From: Deinococcus sp. | GTDB taxonomy: Bacteria; Deinococcota; Deinococci; Deinococcales; Deinococcaceae | Assembly: GCA_018260375.1 (NCBI GenBank) | Contig: JAGLBF010000069.1 | Location: forward strand, 1 to 12,084 | Reading direction: 5' to 3' | DNA length: 12,084 bases | Shown: in pieces, positions 5,334 to 11,865 of the stretch | How the letters are laid out: the number at the start of each line of letters is the position of its first letter | Numbering within the stretch: the stretch's first letter is position 1 | Translations under genes and position numbers: made by a program | Notes under the pieces: generated by a model | Seen by the model: the letters and a program-made list of their open reading frames with translations, nothing else | Told to the model about the DNA's origin: nothing | Database searches by the model: none

Positions 5334-5885
5334 ATGTCAGACCTAAAAAGCATTCAAACCGAGGCCCGCAGTAAAATGCAAAAGGCTATTGAAGCCTTAG
5401 ATCACAATCTCAGCGTGTTGCGCACGGGGCGTGCCAACCCTGGCATTCTGAAAAAGATTGTGGTGGACTACTACGGCTCTACCATGCCGCTTGACCAGGT
5501 GGCGAGCGTCACCACGCCCGATGCCCGCACTCTGGTGATCACCCCCTGGGACAGAGGAGCGCTTAACCCCATTGAAAAGGCCATCCGCGACTCTGACCTG
5601 GGTCTGAATCCCAACAACAAAGGCGACACCATTTTTATCAGCCTGCCCATGCTGACCGAGGAGCGTCGCAAAGACCTGGTTAAAAATGCCCGCTCATACG
5701 GTGAAGATGCCAAAGTCGCGGTGCGTTCCCTGCGCAAGCACGCGCTTGACGAAGTGAAAAAGGTGGACGGCCTAGGCGAAGATGAAGTAAAACGCGGCGA
5801 AGGCGACGTGCAAAAACTGACCGACGAATTCATCAAAAAAGTGGATGACGTGGTTACGGCAAAGGAACAAGAAATTCTAGGGTGA
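5334..5885 (+). CDS. frr: Ribosome recycling factor
   Basis: A 183-aa protein that, with EF-G, splits the post-termination ribosome. The length is standard. It shows the long helical domain I with LRTGRANP near residue 30 and the domain II beta segment (YYGSTMPLDQVASVT, then the ITPWD stretch), followed by PMLTEERRKDLVKNAR and the C-terminal helix ending KEQEILG. AAGGAG (5320-5325) lies 8 nt before the ATG. Its stop codon overlaps the GTG start of cdsA by four bases (GTGA), so the two are probably translationally coupled. Confidence 0.97.
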   Translation: MSDLKSIQTEARSKMQKAIEALDHNLSVLRTGRANPGILKKIVVDYYGSTMPLDQVASVTTPDARTLVITPWDRGALNPIEKAIRDSDLGLNPNNKGDTIFISLPMLTEERRKDLVKNARSYGEDAKVAVRSLRKHALDEVKKVDGLGEDEVKRGEGDVQKLTDEFIKKVDDVVTAKEQEILG

Positions 5886-6823
5886 GTGGCCTCCCTGTGC
5901 CGCCAAATAACCCAGTGCCGCCCCTTCCCGAAGATCCGTCTGAAGTGACTGCCGAGGCAGCGGCAAAAGCGGCAGCCCCCAAGCCCAAGCAGATGGAGTC
6001 TCTGGGTACGCGTATGGTCACGTCGGTGGTGGGCTTTGCGCTGATATGTGTGGTGGTGTACTTTGGTTGGATAACCTTGCTGCCCTTTTTGCTGCTTATT
6101 GGGCTGCTGGCGCTTCACGAGTACACGACTATGGTCTCGGCCCGCGACATTGATGTGCGCCACACAGCGTTATACCTGTTTGGGGCGGCGCTGCTGATTG
6201 CTAGCTACCCCAATTGGAGTATCAGCCCCTGGTTCGGCGGCTCCTGGCGCGAGGTGGTGCTTACGGCGGCGCTGGGTTACTTGCTGGTGATAGAGGTCAT
6301 CAGCCCAGGTGAGCGGCCCCTAGAGCGTGTGGTGTACAGCGCCTTTGGTCTGCTGTATATTCCCTGGCTGCTGGGCTACTTTCTGATGTTGCGCTACACC
6401 CCCAATGCCACTGACGGCCTGTTCTTTTTCGCCTTGCCCCTGCTCGCGACCTTTGCTGCCGATATTGGCGGGTACTTTTTTGGTTACTTTTTTGGCAAGC
6501 GCAAACTGGCCCCCGAAGTTAGCCCGGGCAAAACCATTGAGGGCGCGGTGGGCGGTCTGCTGGCAAGCTTTATGGTGGTGCTGCTGGTTACGCGGTCCTA
6601 TCACATCGGTGAGTGGGGACTGGCCGGGGCCTTTATCTACTCGGGGATGGTAGCGAGCGCTTCTCAACTGGGCGACCTTGCTGAAAGTCTGATCAAACGC
6701 TCACTCGGTGCCAAAGACAGTGGCAATACTCTGCCAGGACACGGCGGCATTTTAGACCGGCTAGATTCACTGCTCTTTGCTGTCCCTATTACCTATATTT
6801 TCCTCAACTTGAATATGTTCTAG
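5882..6823 (+). CDS. cdsA: Phosphatidate cytidylyltransferase (CDP-diglyceride synthase)
   Basis: A 313-aa integral membrane enzyme making CDP-diacylglycerol from CTP and phosphatidic acid, the branch point of phospholipid synthesis. About eight transmembrane helices lie between residues 45 and 310. The family signature is complete: SLIKRSLGAKDSG (269-281) running into LPGHGGILDRLDS (284-296). Residues 1-42 are an odd cytoplasmic extension rich in Pro, Ala and Lys. I chose GTG 5882 because it overlaps the frr stop as GTGA; an internal ATG at residue 38 would give a normal-length enzyme without the extension and remains possible. The gene following it is on the opposite strand, so the block ends here. 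Confidence 0.95.
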   Translation: MSGLPVPPNNPVPPLPEDPSEVTAEAAAKAAAPKPKQMESLGTRMVTSVVGFALICVVVYFGWITLLPFLLLIGLLALHEYTTMVSARDIDVRHTALYLFGAALLIASYPNWSISPWFGGSWREVVLTAALGYLLVIEVISPGERPLERVVYSAFGLLYIPWLLGYFLMLRYTPNATDGLFFFALPLLATFAADIGGYFFGYFFGKRKLAPEVSPGKTIEGAVGGLLASFMVVLLVTRSYHIGEWGLAGAFIYSGMVASASQLGDLAESLIKRSLGAKDSGNTLPGHGGILDRLDSLLFAVPITYIFLNLNMF

Positions 6824-6833
6824 TGTTAATACA

Positions 6834-6878
6834 ATATAGTAAAGGCCATTGTATCTACTACAACGGCCTTTACTCTAT
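6834..6878. terminator. Long hairpin, probable bidirectional terminator
   Basis: AGTAAAGGCC (6838-6847) pairs perfectly with GGCCTTTACT (6865-6874); inside it TTGTA (6849-6853) pairs with TACAA (6859-6863) around a 5-nt loop, and outside ATA pairs with TAT. There is no long T tract on either strand, but the position between convergent genes fits transcription end. Confidence 0.65.
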
Positions 6879-6897
6879 ACTGAATGTAATTCATTCC

Positions 6898-6969
6898 AGC
6901 ACAGCCAGGAAAGTACTAACTGTGCTTCTATACCACGGAACGCTTACGTTTTTCTATCAAGTCGTGGTA
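6898..6969. repeat. Two further consecutive inverted repeats
   Basis: AGCACAG (6898-6904) / CTGTGCT (6920-6926) and TACCACG (6931-6937) / CGTGGTA (6963-6969) are both perfect 7-bp arms, 4 bp apart. The loop of the second holds AACG-CTTA-CGTT followed by T residues. Together with the long hairpin at 6834-6878 they fill almost the whole gap between cdsA and the convergent binding-protein gene. They may help end transcription from both sides. Confidence 0.5.
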
Positions 6970-6973
6970 CGTA

Positions 6974-8125
6974 TTATTTCTTGGCTTTTACGGTAACAAC
7001 GCCTTCTAAAGTAAATTTATCGCCTTCTGCCTTGCGGATATACAGCTTAGACTCGGTGCGGTCACCGATGCTGTTAAATTGGGCGTTACCCGAAATAAGA
7101 CCTATGGCCTTGACATTGCGTACGGCGCTCTCTACTTGCACACGGCTGGGCAGTTTGCCGCCGTTGGCCTTGATGGCATCGAGGATGCCTTGCAGGGCTA
7201 CTTTGGTCGCGTCATAGCCGAAAATACCGAAACCCTGTATGCTGCGCTTAAAGGTCTTTTGGTACAGTGCGCCCAGGCTTTTGGCAGCAGGCAACACGTC
7301 AGCAGGAGCGGCGGTAGCGGTAAAGTAAATGTCGTGCGTGCCTGAGCCAGCGATGCTCAGCAAATCATTACTGTCATAGCCGTCACCGCCCATAATAGGC
7401 ATTTTCAGGCCCTTTTCACGCAGTTGCTTGGCAAATATACCCACTTGGTTGTACATACCGCTAAAGTACACCACATCAGGCTTGGTCAGTTTAATCTTTT
7501 GGATGATAGCACTAAAGTCACTCTTCTCTTCAGTACCTTCACTGCCAACAATCTGTGTGCCTTTGTCTTTCAGCAGTTTCTCTACCGCGTTGGCAAGCAC
7601 TTCACCATAAGCCGTTTTGTCATTGAGCATATACACTTTCTTGGCTTTCAGCTTATCCGTCACAAAGTCCGCACCTACTGGCCCCTGTGCGTCAACGCGG
7701 GCGACGATGCGGTTGACGTTCTTAAAGCCTCGGTCGGTAATCTCGTTGGCGGTGTTGGCGGGGCTTACCCAAGCCAGGTGCGTGTCCTTAATGGCAGCAC
7801 TGGCGGGCAGGGCGACGCCGCTGTTGAGCGTACCCATCAGCGCCAGCACGCTCTTGTCGGCAGCGGCCTTGCGAGCGGCAGCCGTGCCCGTCGCAGGGTC
7901 AGCTTGGTCGTCTAGAGCCAGCAGTGTTAGGTCAAAGCCCAGCTTCTTAAACTGCGGCTGATACTCCTTGACTGCCAGTTGTCCGCCGTTTTTAATCTGC
8001 ACACCTGCATCCGATTGACCGCCTGACAGGGGCGATAGACTGGCGATTTTTATGGGGGTGAGCGCCTGGGCACTGCCGAGCAACAAGCTTGCCAGTACAG
8101 ACACGGCAATAAAGGATTTGTTCAT
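6974..8125 (-). CDS. ABC transporter substrate-binding protein, branched-chain amino acid (LivK) type
   Basis: A 383-aa exported binding protein of the type 1 periplasmic fold, expected to capture a branched-chain or similar amino acid and pass it to a LivHMGF-type transporter. The first 21 residues form a Sec signal peptide (MNKSFIAVSVLASLLLGSAQ-A) with likely cleavage after AQA; there is no lipobox cysteine. The mature part starts IKIASLSPLSG, with a Leu/Ile/Val-binding style ligand loop, and has SPANTANEIT, later NDKTAYGEVLANAV and KPDVVYFSGMYNQ. AGGAGA lies 5 nt before the ATG. No permease or ATPase gene is in the window, so the system is split. The promoter overlaps an ATTGTATACAAT palindrome. 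The ligand is inferred from the family, not shown. Confidence 0.9.
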   Translation of the reverse strand: MNKSFIAVSVLASLLLGSAQALTPIKIASLSPLSGGQSDAGVQIKNGGQLAVKEYQPQFKKLGFDLTLLALDDQADPATGTAAARKAAADKSVLALMGTLNSGVALPASAAIKDTHLAWVSPANTANEITDRGFKNVNRIVARVDAQGPVGADFVTDKLKAKKVYMLNDKTAYGEVLANAVEKLLKDKGTQIVGSEGTEEKSDFSAIIQKIKLTKPDVVYFSGMYNQVGIFAKQLREKGLKMPIMGGDGYDSNDLLSIAGSGTHDIYFTATAAPADVLPAAKSLGALYQKTFKRSIQGFGIFGYDATKVALQGILDAIKANGGKLPSRVQVESAVRNVKAIGLISGNAQFNSIGDRTESKLYIRKAEGDKFTLEGVVTVKAKK

Positions 8126-8173
8126 AGTATTCTCCTAAAAGCACTTTGAGATTGCGAAATTTGAGGTCTGGAT

Positions 8174-8202
8174 ATTGTATACAATTGAGCAGCCTTTAGC
8201 AA
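8174..8202 (-). promoter_or_regulatory. Promoter with GntR-like operator
   Basis: On the minus strand TTGCTA (8202-8197), a 17-nt spacer and TACAAT (8179-8174, 5 of 6 consensus) form a good promoter for the binding-protein gene, giving a leader of about 40 nt. The perfect palindrome ATTGTATACAAT (8174-8185) covers the -10. TTGTATACAA-like sites are typical of several GntR-family repressors; the regulator here is unknown and no such gene is in the window. Confidence 0.6.
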
Positions 8203-8246
8203 GGGCAGTGTTGCGGCGCACTGGAGTTGCCGCGCTCTTTGCCCTT
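8201..8246. repeat. Nested inverted repeat between two divergent promoters
   Basis: AAGGGCA (8201-8207) is the exact inverse of TGCCCTT (8240-8246), and GCGGC (8213-8217) of GCCGC (8229-8233). The outer arms run into the -35 elements on both sides, so each promoter reads TGCCCTTG(C/T)(T/C)A. It could be a shared binding site controlling both genes. Confidence 0.5.
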
Positions 8247-8273
8247 GTCAGCGGCCCCTCTGGGCGCTAAACT
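8245..8273 (+). promoter_or_regulatory. Promoter of the aspS leader
   Basis: TTGTCA (8245-8250, 5 of 6), a 17-nt spacer and TAAACT (8268-8273, 4 of 6). Seven nt later comes ATG 8281, so transcription probably starts at or beside that ATG and the aspS leader is about 175 nt long. Confidence 0.65.
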
Positions 8274-8280
8274 GGCTGTT

Positions 8281-8355
8281 ATGTGTTCTGGCCTGTTTTG
8301 TGTAGTCTTTTCTTTGGCTTTGAACGTGGCGCACAGTGGCAATGACCATCCCTGA
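8281..8355 (+). CDS. Putative 24-aa leaderless leader peptide of aspS
   Basis: The ORF begins 7 nt after the -10 hexamer with no Shine-Dalgarno, as expected for a leaderless mRNA. It encodes a mostly hydrophobic 24-residue peptide starting MCSGLFCVV and ending S-G-N-D-H-P, with Asn at 15 and 21 and Asp at 22. Its stop codon TGA (8353-8355) lies at the top of the first leader hairpin. Asn and Asp codons directly before the hairpin suggest that the ribosome reports Asp-tRNA supply to the terminator downstream. Two adjacent codons are few compared with classical leaders, and no protein evidence exists; a chance ORF remains possible. Confidence 0.45.
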   Translation: MCSGLFCVVFSLALNVAHSGNDHP

Positions 8356-8410
8356 CCTCAGGGACGTTTTGCCGTATACGCCCCTGACCTCACCAGGCAG
8401 GGGCTTTTTT
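8349..8410 (+). terminator. Attenuator hairpins and terminator before aspS
   Basis: Hairpin 1 is TCCCTG (8349-8354) / CAGGGA (8359-8364). The terminator is GCCCCTG (8380-8386) / CAGGGGC (8398-8404) followed by six T residues (8405-8410). Both 5' arms are part of the same 11-nt sequence CCCTGACCTCA. The alternative stem TCAGGGACGT (8358-8367) with ACGCCCCTGA (8378-8387), 9 of 10 pairs and a 10-nt loop, would block the terminator. The terminator itself is clear; its control is inferred. Confidence 0.75.
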
Positions 8411-8454
8411 CCGTGCGCTGTCTACATCGTGTTGTACCTGTTAAGGAGACCTTT

Positions 8455-9774
8455 ATGACCTCACCCCATTCTTTACCCCGCACCTTCACCCGCGACCTTC
8501 ATCAGCACGACGGCGAACGCGTGCGCCTGCAAGGGTTTTTGCACGCCCGCCGTGACTTGGGCGGTGTACAGTTTGCCGTGTTGCGCGACGTAACAGGTAT
8601 TGCCCAATGTGTAGGCAGCGCCATCACCTTGCCTCTGCCCGAAAGCAGCATAGAGATTACGGGCACCGTAAAGGCCCACAAAAAGGCCCCCGGTGGCTTT
8701 GAGGTACAGATAGACGAGGGCGGCTTTAAGGTGCTGTCGGCGTCTACCGAGGCCCCGCCAGTAGAGATTCCCAAAATGGAGTGGAATGTCAACCCCGAAA
8801 CTATGCTGGACTACCGCTATGTGTCGCTGCGCGGCCTGCGCGAACGGGCGGCGCTGCGTGTGCAGAGCGAGCTGGTGTACGCTTTTCACACGTACCTGCG
8901 TGCACAGGGGTTCACCGAAATCAGCACCCCTAAAATCGTCTCGGCGGGCGCAGAAGGTGGGGCGAACCTCTTTAAGCTTGATTACTTTGGCGAACAGGCG
9001 TACCTAGCCCAAAGCCCGCAGCTTTACAAACAGATTATGGTGGGCGTATTCGAGCGGGTATACGAAGTGGCCCCCGTGTACCGTGCCGAGGAGCACGCCA
9101 CCAGCCGCCACCTCAACGAATACCTCTCACTTGATGTAGAGCTGGGCTTTATTGACAGCGAAGAAGACGTGATGAATGTCGAGCAAGAGCTGTTGCGCGC
9201 CGTCATGGAGCATCTAAAGGTCAATTGCGCCGCCGAGTTTGAGCTGCTGGGCGCCACCATCCCCGATGTGCCTGCCCAGATACCACGTATACCGCTTTTA
9301 GAAGCCCGTCAACTGGTTACCGATAAGTACCAGCACCAAGTCGGCGGTAAAGACCTTGACCCCGAAGCTGAGCGCTTGTTATCGCAGCACTACGCCGAAA
9401 CCACAGGCAGCGAGTTTGTGTTTGTCACCAAGTATCCCCGCGCCGCCAGGCCCTTTTATACCCATGCTGACCACAATGCCGACGGCACTCTGAGTGATAC
9501 GTTAACACGCGGCTTTGACCTGCTGTTTAGGGGCATAGAAATCACTTCTGGCGGACAGCGCATCCACGAATATCAGATGCTGCTCGCGTCTATCACCGCC
9601 TACAACATGAACCCTGAGGCGCTGGCGGGCTATTCTGAAGTCTTCAAGTTCGGCATGCCCCCGCACGGCGGCTTTGCCATTGGAGCCGAACGCCTCACCG
9701 CCAAACTGCTGGGCATTGCCAATGTGCGTTACGCCCGCGCCTTTCCGCGTGATCGCCACCGCCTGACGCCTTGA
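8455..9774 (+). CDS. aspS: Aspartyl-tRNA synthetase, archaeal type, probably non-discriminating
   Basis: A 439-aa class IIb synthetase without the GAD insertion of the long bacterial AspRS. Residues 1-105 form the OB-fold anticodon domain, then motif 1 (GFTEISTPKI, 152-161), motif 2 (RAEEHATSRHLNEY, 210-223) and motif 3 (GGFAIGAERL, 405-414, Arg413). His30 in GFLHARRD and Pro79 in KKAPGGFE correspond, with a constant offset of 2, to His28 and Pro77 that mark the non-discriminating AspRS2 of D. radiodurans. It should therefore charge tRNA-Asn with Asp as well as tRNA-Asp, the Asp-tRNA-Asn then being amidated by GatCAB. AAGGAG (8443-8448) lies 6 nt before the ATG, which settles the start over an upstream GTG at 8413. 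The transcript starts with an attenuator-like leader. Confidence 0.96.
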   Translation: MTSPHSLPRTFTRDLHQHDGERVRLQGFLHARRDLGGVQFAVLRDVTGIAQCVGSAITLPLPESSIEITGTVKAHKKAPGGFEVQIDEGGFKVLSASTEAPPVEIPKMEWNVNPETMLDYRYVSLRGLRERAALRVQSELVYAFHTYLRAQGFTEISTPKIVSAGAEGGANLFKLDYFGEQAYLAQSPQLYKQIMVGVFERVYEVAPVYRAEEHATSRHLNEYLSLDVELGFIDSEEDVMNVEQELLRAVMEHLKVNCAAEFELLGATIPDVPAQIPRIPLLEARQLVTDKYQHQVGGKDLDPEAERLLSQHYAETTGSEFVFVTKYPRAARPFYTHADHNADGTLSDTLTRGFDLLFRGIEITSGGQRIHEYQMLLASITAYNMNPEALAGYSEVFKFGMPPHGGFAIGAERLTAKLLGIANVRYARAFPRDRHRLTP

Positions 9775-9799
9775 TGTGCAGTAGCTCACCCGTTATATT
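9771..9799 (+). promoter_or_regulatory. rpoD promoter
   Basis: TTGATG (9771-9776), a 17-nt spacer and TATATT (9794-9799, 5 of 6). The -35 overlaps the aspS stop codon. Transcription would start near 9806, leaving a leader of about 48 nt. I see no terminator between aspS and rpoD, so read-through is also possible. Confidence 0.6.
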
Positions 9800-9853
9800 C
9801 CCAGGCTGCCGGCACCGTTTTCCTACCTTTATGCACTACCCTTTGGAGTAACT

Positions 9854-11563
9854 ATGGCTGACCCACTGAAACCCCGCACCCGCAAAAAAGTCGTGGCCCC
9901 TCAAGCGGCCCCTGCTGATACCGATACCGCCGCTCCTCAGGTTGCTAAGCCCAAAGCAAGCGGCAAAACAGCGCCCAGTCCAGTACCCAGTGCAGCCGCT
10001 ATAGCCAAAGCCGCTAAGCCCGCGCCCAAAACGCCAGCCGCAAAACCGGCAGCTAAGGCCAGCACCAGCAAGACTAAGGCCGCAGCAGCGGAGAATACGG
10101 CGGCTACGGCGGTGAAACCCAAAAGCCGCAAGAAGGTAGCCACTGCTGAGCCAGCCGCGCAAGCCGCTGCTAGCGCAGATGAAGTCACTGTGTCTGCCGC
10201 CGATAGTACTGCCCCTGCCAAGAGCGCCAAAGCGCCAAGGACCAAGCCGGCTAAGCCTGGTAACACCAAAGCCGACAAAACCAAGCTAGAGAAGACTAAA
10301 CCAGACAAAACCAAGCCCGATAAAGCCCCCACTGCCACGACAGGCGGAGCGGGCGATAAAACCTACTATCAGCACCCCAGCATTCAGGAACTGCTCAAGG
10401 TAGGCAAGGCAGCGGGGTTGCTGACCAGTGAGGAGATCGCCGCCGCGCTGACTACGGCGCTGGAGGCCAGTGGCCTTGACCCTGAAAGCCCCGACGCCTT
10501 TGAAGACCTGCAGGTGTACCTGCAAGCGCAGCACATTGAAGTGCAAGATATTGAAGAAGACGAAGAAGATGAGCTAGAAGCTGAGGAAAAAGAAGAAAAC
10601 GAAGAAGGCGATGAGGAAAAATATTTTGACGATATGCCCCGCGCCGTTAGCAATGACCCTGTGCGCCAGTACCTGCATGAGATAGGCCGCGTACCGCTGC
10701 TGACCCTGGAAGAAGAGATTGCCCTGGCACGCCGTATTGAAGAAGGCGAAGAAGCCCGCGTGCATCTGGAAGAAGGTACCGAAGAAGAAGAGCGTGCCCA
10801 GCGCCGCCTCAAACGCCAGATGGAAGACGGTGCTGCGGCCCGCCAGGGGCTCATTGAAGCCAACTTGCGCTTGGTGGTGTCTATTGCCAAAAAGTACACC
10901 GGGCGCGGTCTGGGCTTCCTTGACCTGATTCAGGAAGGCAACCAGGGACTTATTCGGGCGGTGGAAAAGTTTGAGTATCGCCGCCGCTACAAGTTCAGCA
11001 CCTATGCCACTTGGTGGATTCGCCAGGCGATCAACCGCGCCATTGCTGACCAGGCACGCACCATCCGCATTCCTGTACACATGGTAGAAACCATCAACAA
11101 GCTGACCCGCACCTCTAGGCAGTTGCAGCAGGAACTGAGCCGCGAAGCCAGCTACGAAGAGATTGCCGAAGCGATGGGCCCAGGCTGGGACGCTGCTAAG
11201 GTGGAAGAAGTACAAAAGGTGTCTCAGGAACCTGTATCGCTTGAAACGCCTATTGGGGACGAAAAAGACAGCTTTTACGGTGACTTTATCCCCGATGAAA
11301 ATCTGGATAGCCCCGTAGAGAACGCCGCCAAAACGCTGCTCAGCGAAGAGCTGGAAAAGGCGCTGGGTAAGCTCACCGAGCGCGAGGCGATGGTGCTCAA
11401 GTACCGCAAGGGCCTGGTAGACGGGCGCGAGCACACCCTGGAAGAAGTAGGCCAGCGCTTTAATGTGACCCGTGAACGCATCCGCCAGATTGAAAACAAG
11501 GCGCTGCGCAAGCTGAAATACCATGAAAGCCGCACCCGCAAACTGCGTGACTTTTTGGATTAA
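9854..11563 (+). CDS. rpoD: Primary RNA polymerase sigma factor (sigma-70/SigA)
   Basis: A 569-aa housekeeping sigma factor. Residues 1-169 are a basic, low-complexity Lys/Ala/Pro/Thr extension; 170-232 is a helical segment in the place of region 1.1; 234-260 is strongly acidic. Region 1.2 begins NDPVRQYLHEIG (267-278). Region 2 starts about 335 (EANLRLVVSIAKKY) and contains FSTYATWWIRQAINRAI with Trp387-Trp388 for -10 melting. Region 3 carries ASYEEIAEAMG. Region 4 occupies 507-569, with the -35-reading helix-turn-helix in TLEEVGQRFNVTRERIRQIE (528-547). The basic-then-acidic N-terminus lengthens the protein well beyond the conserved core. GGAG (9845-9848) lies 5 nt before the ATG. It follows aspS by 79 nt with its own promoter. 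Confidence 0.97.
   Translation: MADPLKPRTRKKVVAPQAAPADTDTAAPQVAKPKASGKTAPSPVPSAAAIAKAAKPAPKTPAAKPAAKASTSKTKAAAAENTAATAVKPKSRKKVATAEPAAQAAASADEVTVSAADSTAPAKSAKAPRTKPAKPGNTKADKTKLEKTKPDKTKPDKAPTATTGGAGDKTYYQHPSIQELLKVGKAAGLLTSEEIAAALTTALEASGLDPESPDAFEDLQVYLQAQHIEVQDIEEDEEDELEAEEKEENEEGDEEKYFDDMPRAVSNDPVRQYLHEIGRVPLLTLEEEIALARRIEEGEEARVHLEEGTEEEERAQRRLKRQMEDGAAARQGLIEANLRLVVSIAKKYTGRGLGFLDLIQEGNQGLIRAVEKFEYRRRYKFSTYATWWIRQAINRAIADQARTIRIPVHMVETINKLTRTSRQLQQELSREASYEEIAEAMGPGWDAAKVEEVQKVSQEPVSLETPIGDEKDSFYGDFIPDENLDSPVENAAKTLLSEELEKALGKLTEREAMVLKYRKGLVDGREHTLEEVGQRFNVTRERIRQIENKALRKLKYHESRTRKLRDFLD
10271..10330 (+). repeat. 15-bp coding tandem repeat in rpoD
   Basis: Four units of 15 bp (10271, 10286, 10301, 10316) encode A-D-K-T-K, L-E-K-T-K, P-D-K-T-K and P-D-K-A-P, residues 140-159 of the sigma factor. 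The DNA units are similar but not identical. Such repeats often vary in number between strains. Confidence 0.7.
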
Positions 11564-11673
11564 GCTGGGAGGCGCGTTTGCAATTGGTGGACAAAACATA
11601 AAAGCGCCCCAGTGGCAATAATCTGCTGTGAGCGCTACTGTACAGACATAAACCACATAAGGAGAACACAACC

Positions 11674-11862
11674 ATGAGCGATGACAAACAACACGGTATT
11701 AATCCTGGCCTGCCCACTGAACTAGACGATTACATACCCGCAGCGCCCAAAGAAGCACAGAAAAAGGGCCTAGACGGGCATGACGTTGCCGTGCAAGACA
11801 GCATGATTACCTCTGACCCACCCAGCACCATCGCCCCCCAAAGCGAAGAAGATAAAATCTAA
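11674..11862 (+). CDS. Small acidic, probably disordered protein of unknown function
   Basis: A 62-aa hydrophilic protein rich in Asp, Pro, Lys and Ser, with no hydrophobic core, cysteine or known motif; it starts MSDDKQHGINPGLP and ends with an acidic SEEDKI. The gene looks real: AAGGAG (11659-11664) lies 9 nt before the ATG and a clean terminator follows at 11891-11929. Between rpoD and this gene (11564-11673) a bulged stem GGCGC (11571-11575) / GCGCC (11604-11608) without a T tract is visible, and I find no convincing promoter, so it may be read partly from rpoD. I do not recognise the family and assign no function. Confidence 0.7.
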   Translation: MSDDKQHGINPGLPTELDDYIPAAPKEAQKKGLDGHDVAVQDSMITSDPPSTIAPQSEEDKI

Positions 11863-11865
11863 GCA

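Noticed and set aside
5471..6163. 230-codon minus-strand ORF opposite frr and cdsA
   Set aside because: Its sequence is Ser/Arg/His-rich, typical of antisense translation, and it spans two well-supported genes.
7424..7915. 163-codon plus-strand ORF opposite the binding-protein gene
   Set aside because: Antisense shadow without promoter or ribosome-binding site.
8281..8454. T-box riboswitch in front of aspS
   Set aside because: The leader has a terminator before a synthetase gene, but no T-box consensus (AGGGTGGNACCGCG-like) and no room for a full specifier stem. The antiterminator pairing seen is of a different kind.
10574..11671. 365-codon ORF on the minus strand opposite rpoD
   Set aside because: It mirrors a high-GC3 gene with clear sigma-70 motifs; the reverse translation has no family resemblance and no Shine-Dalgarno.
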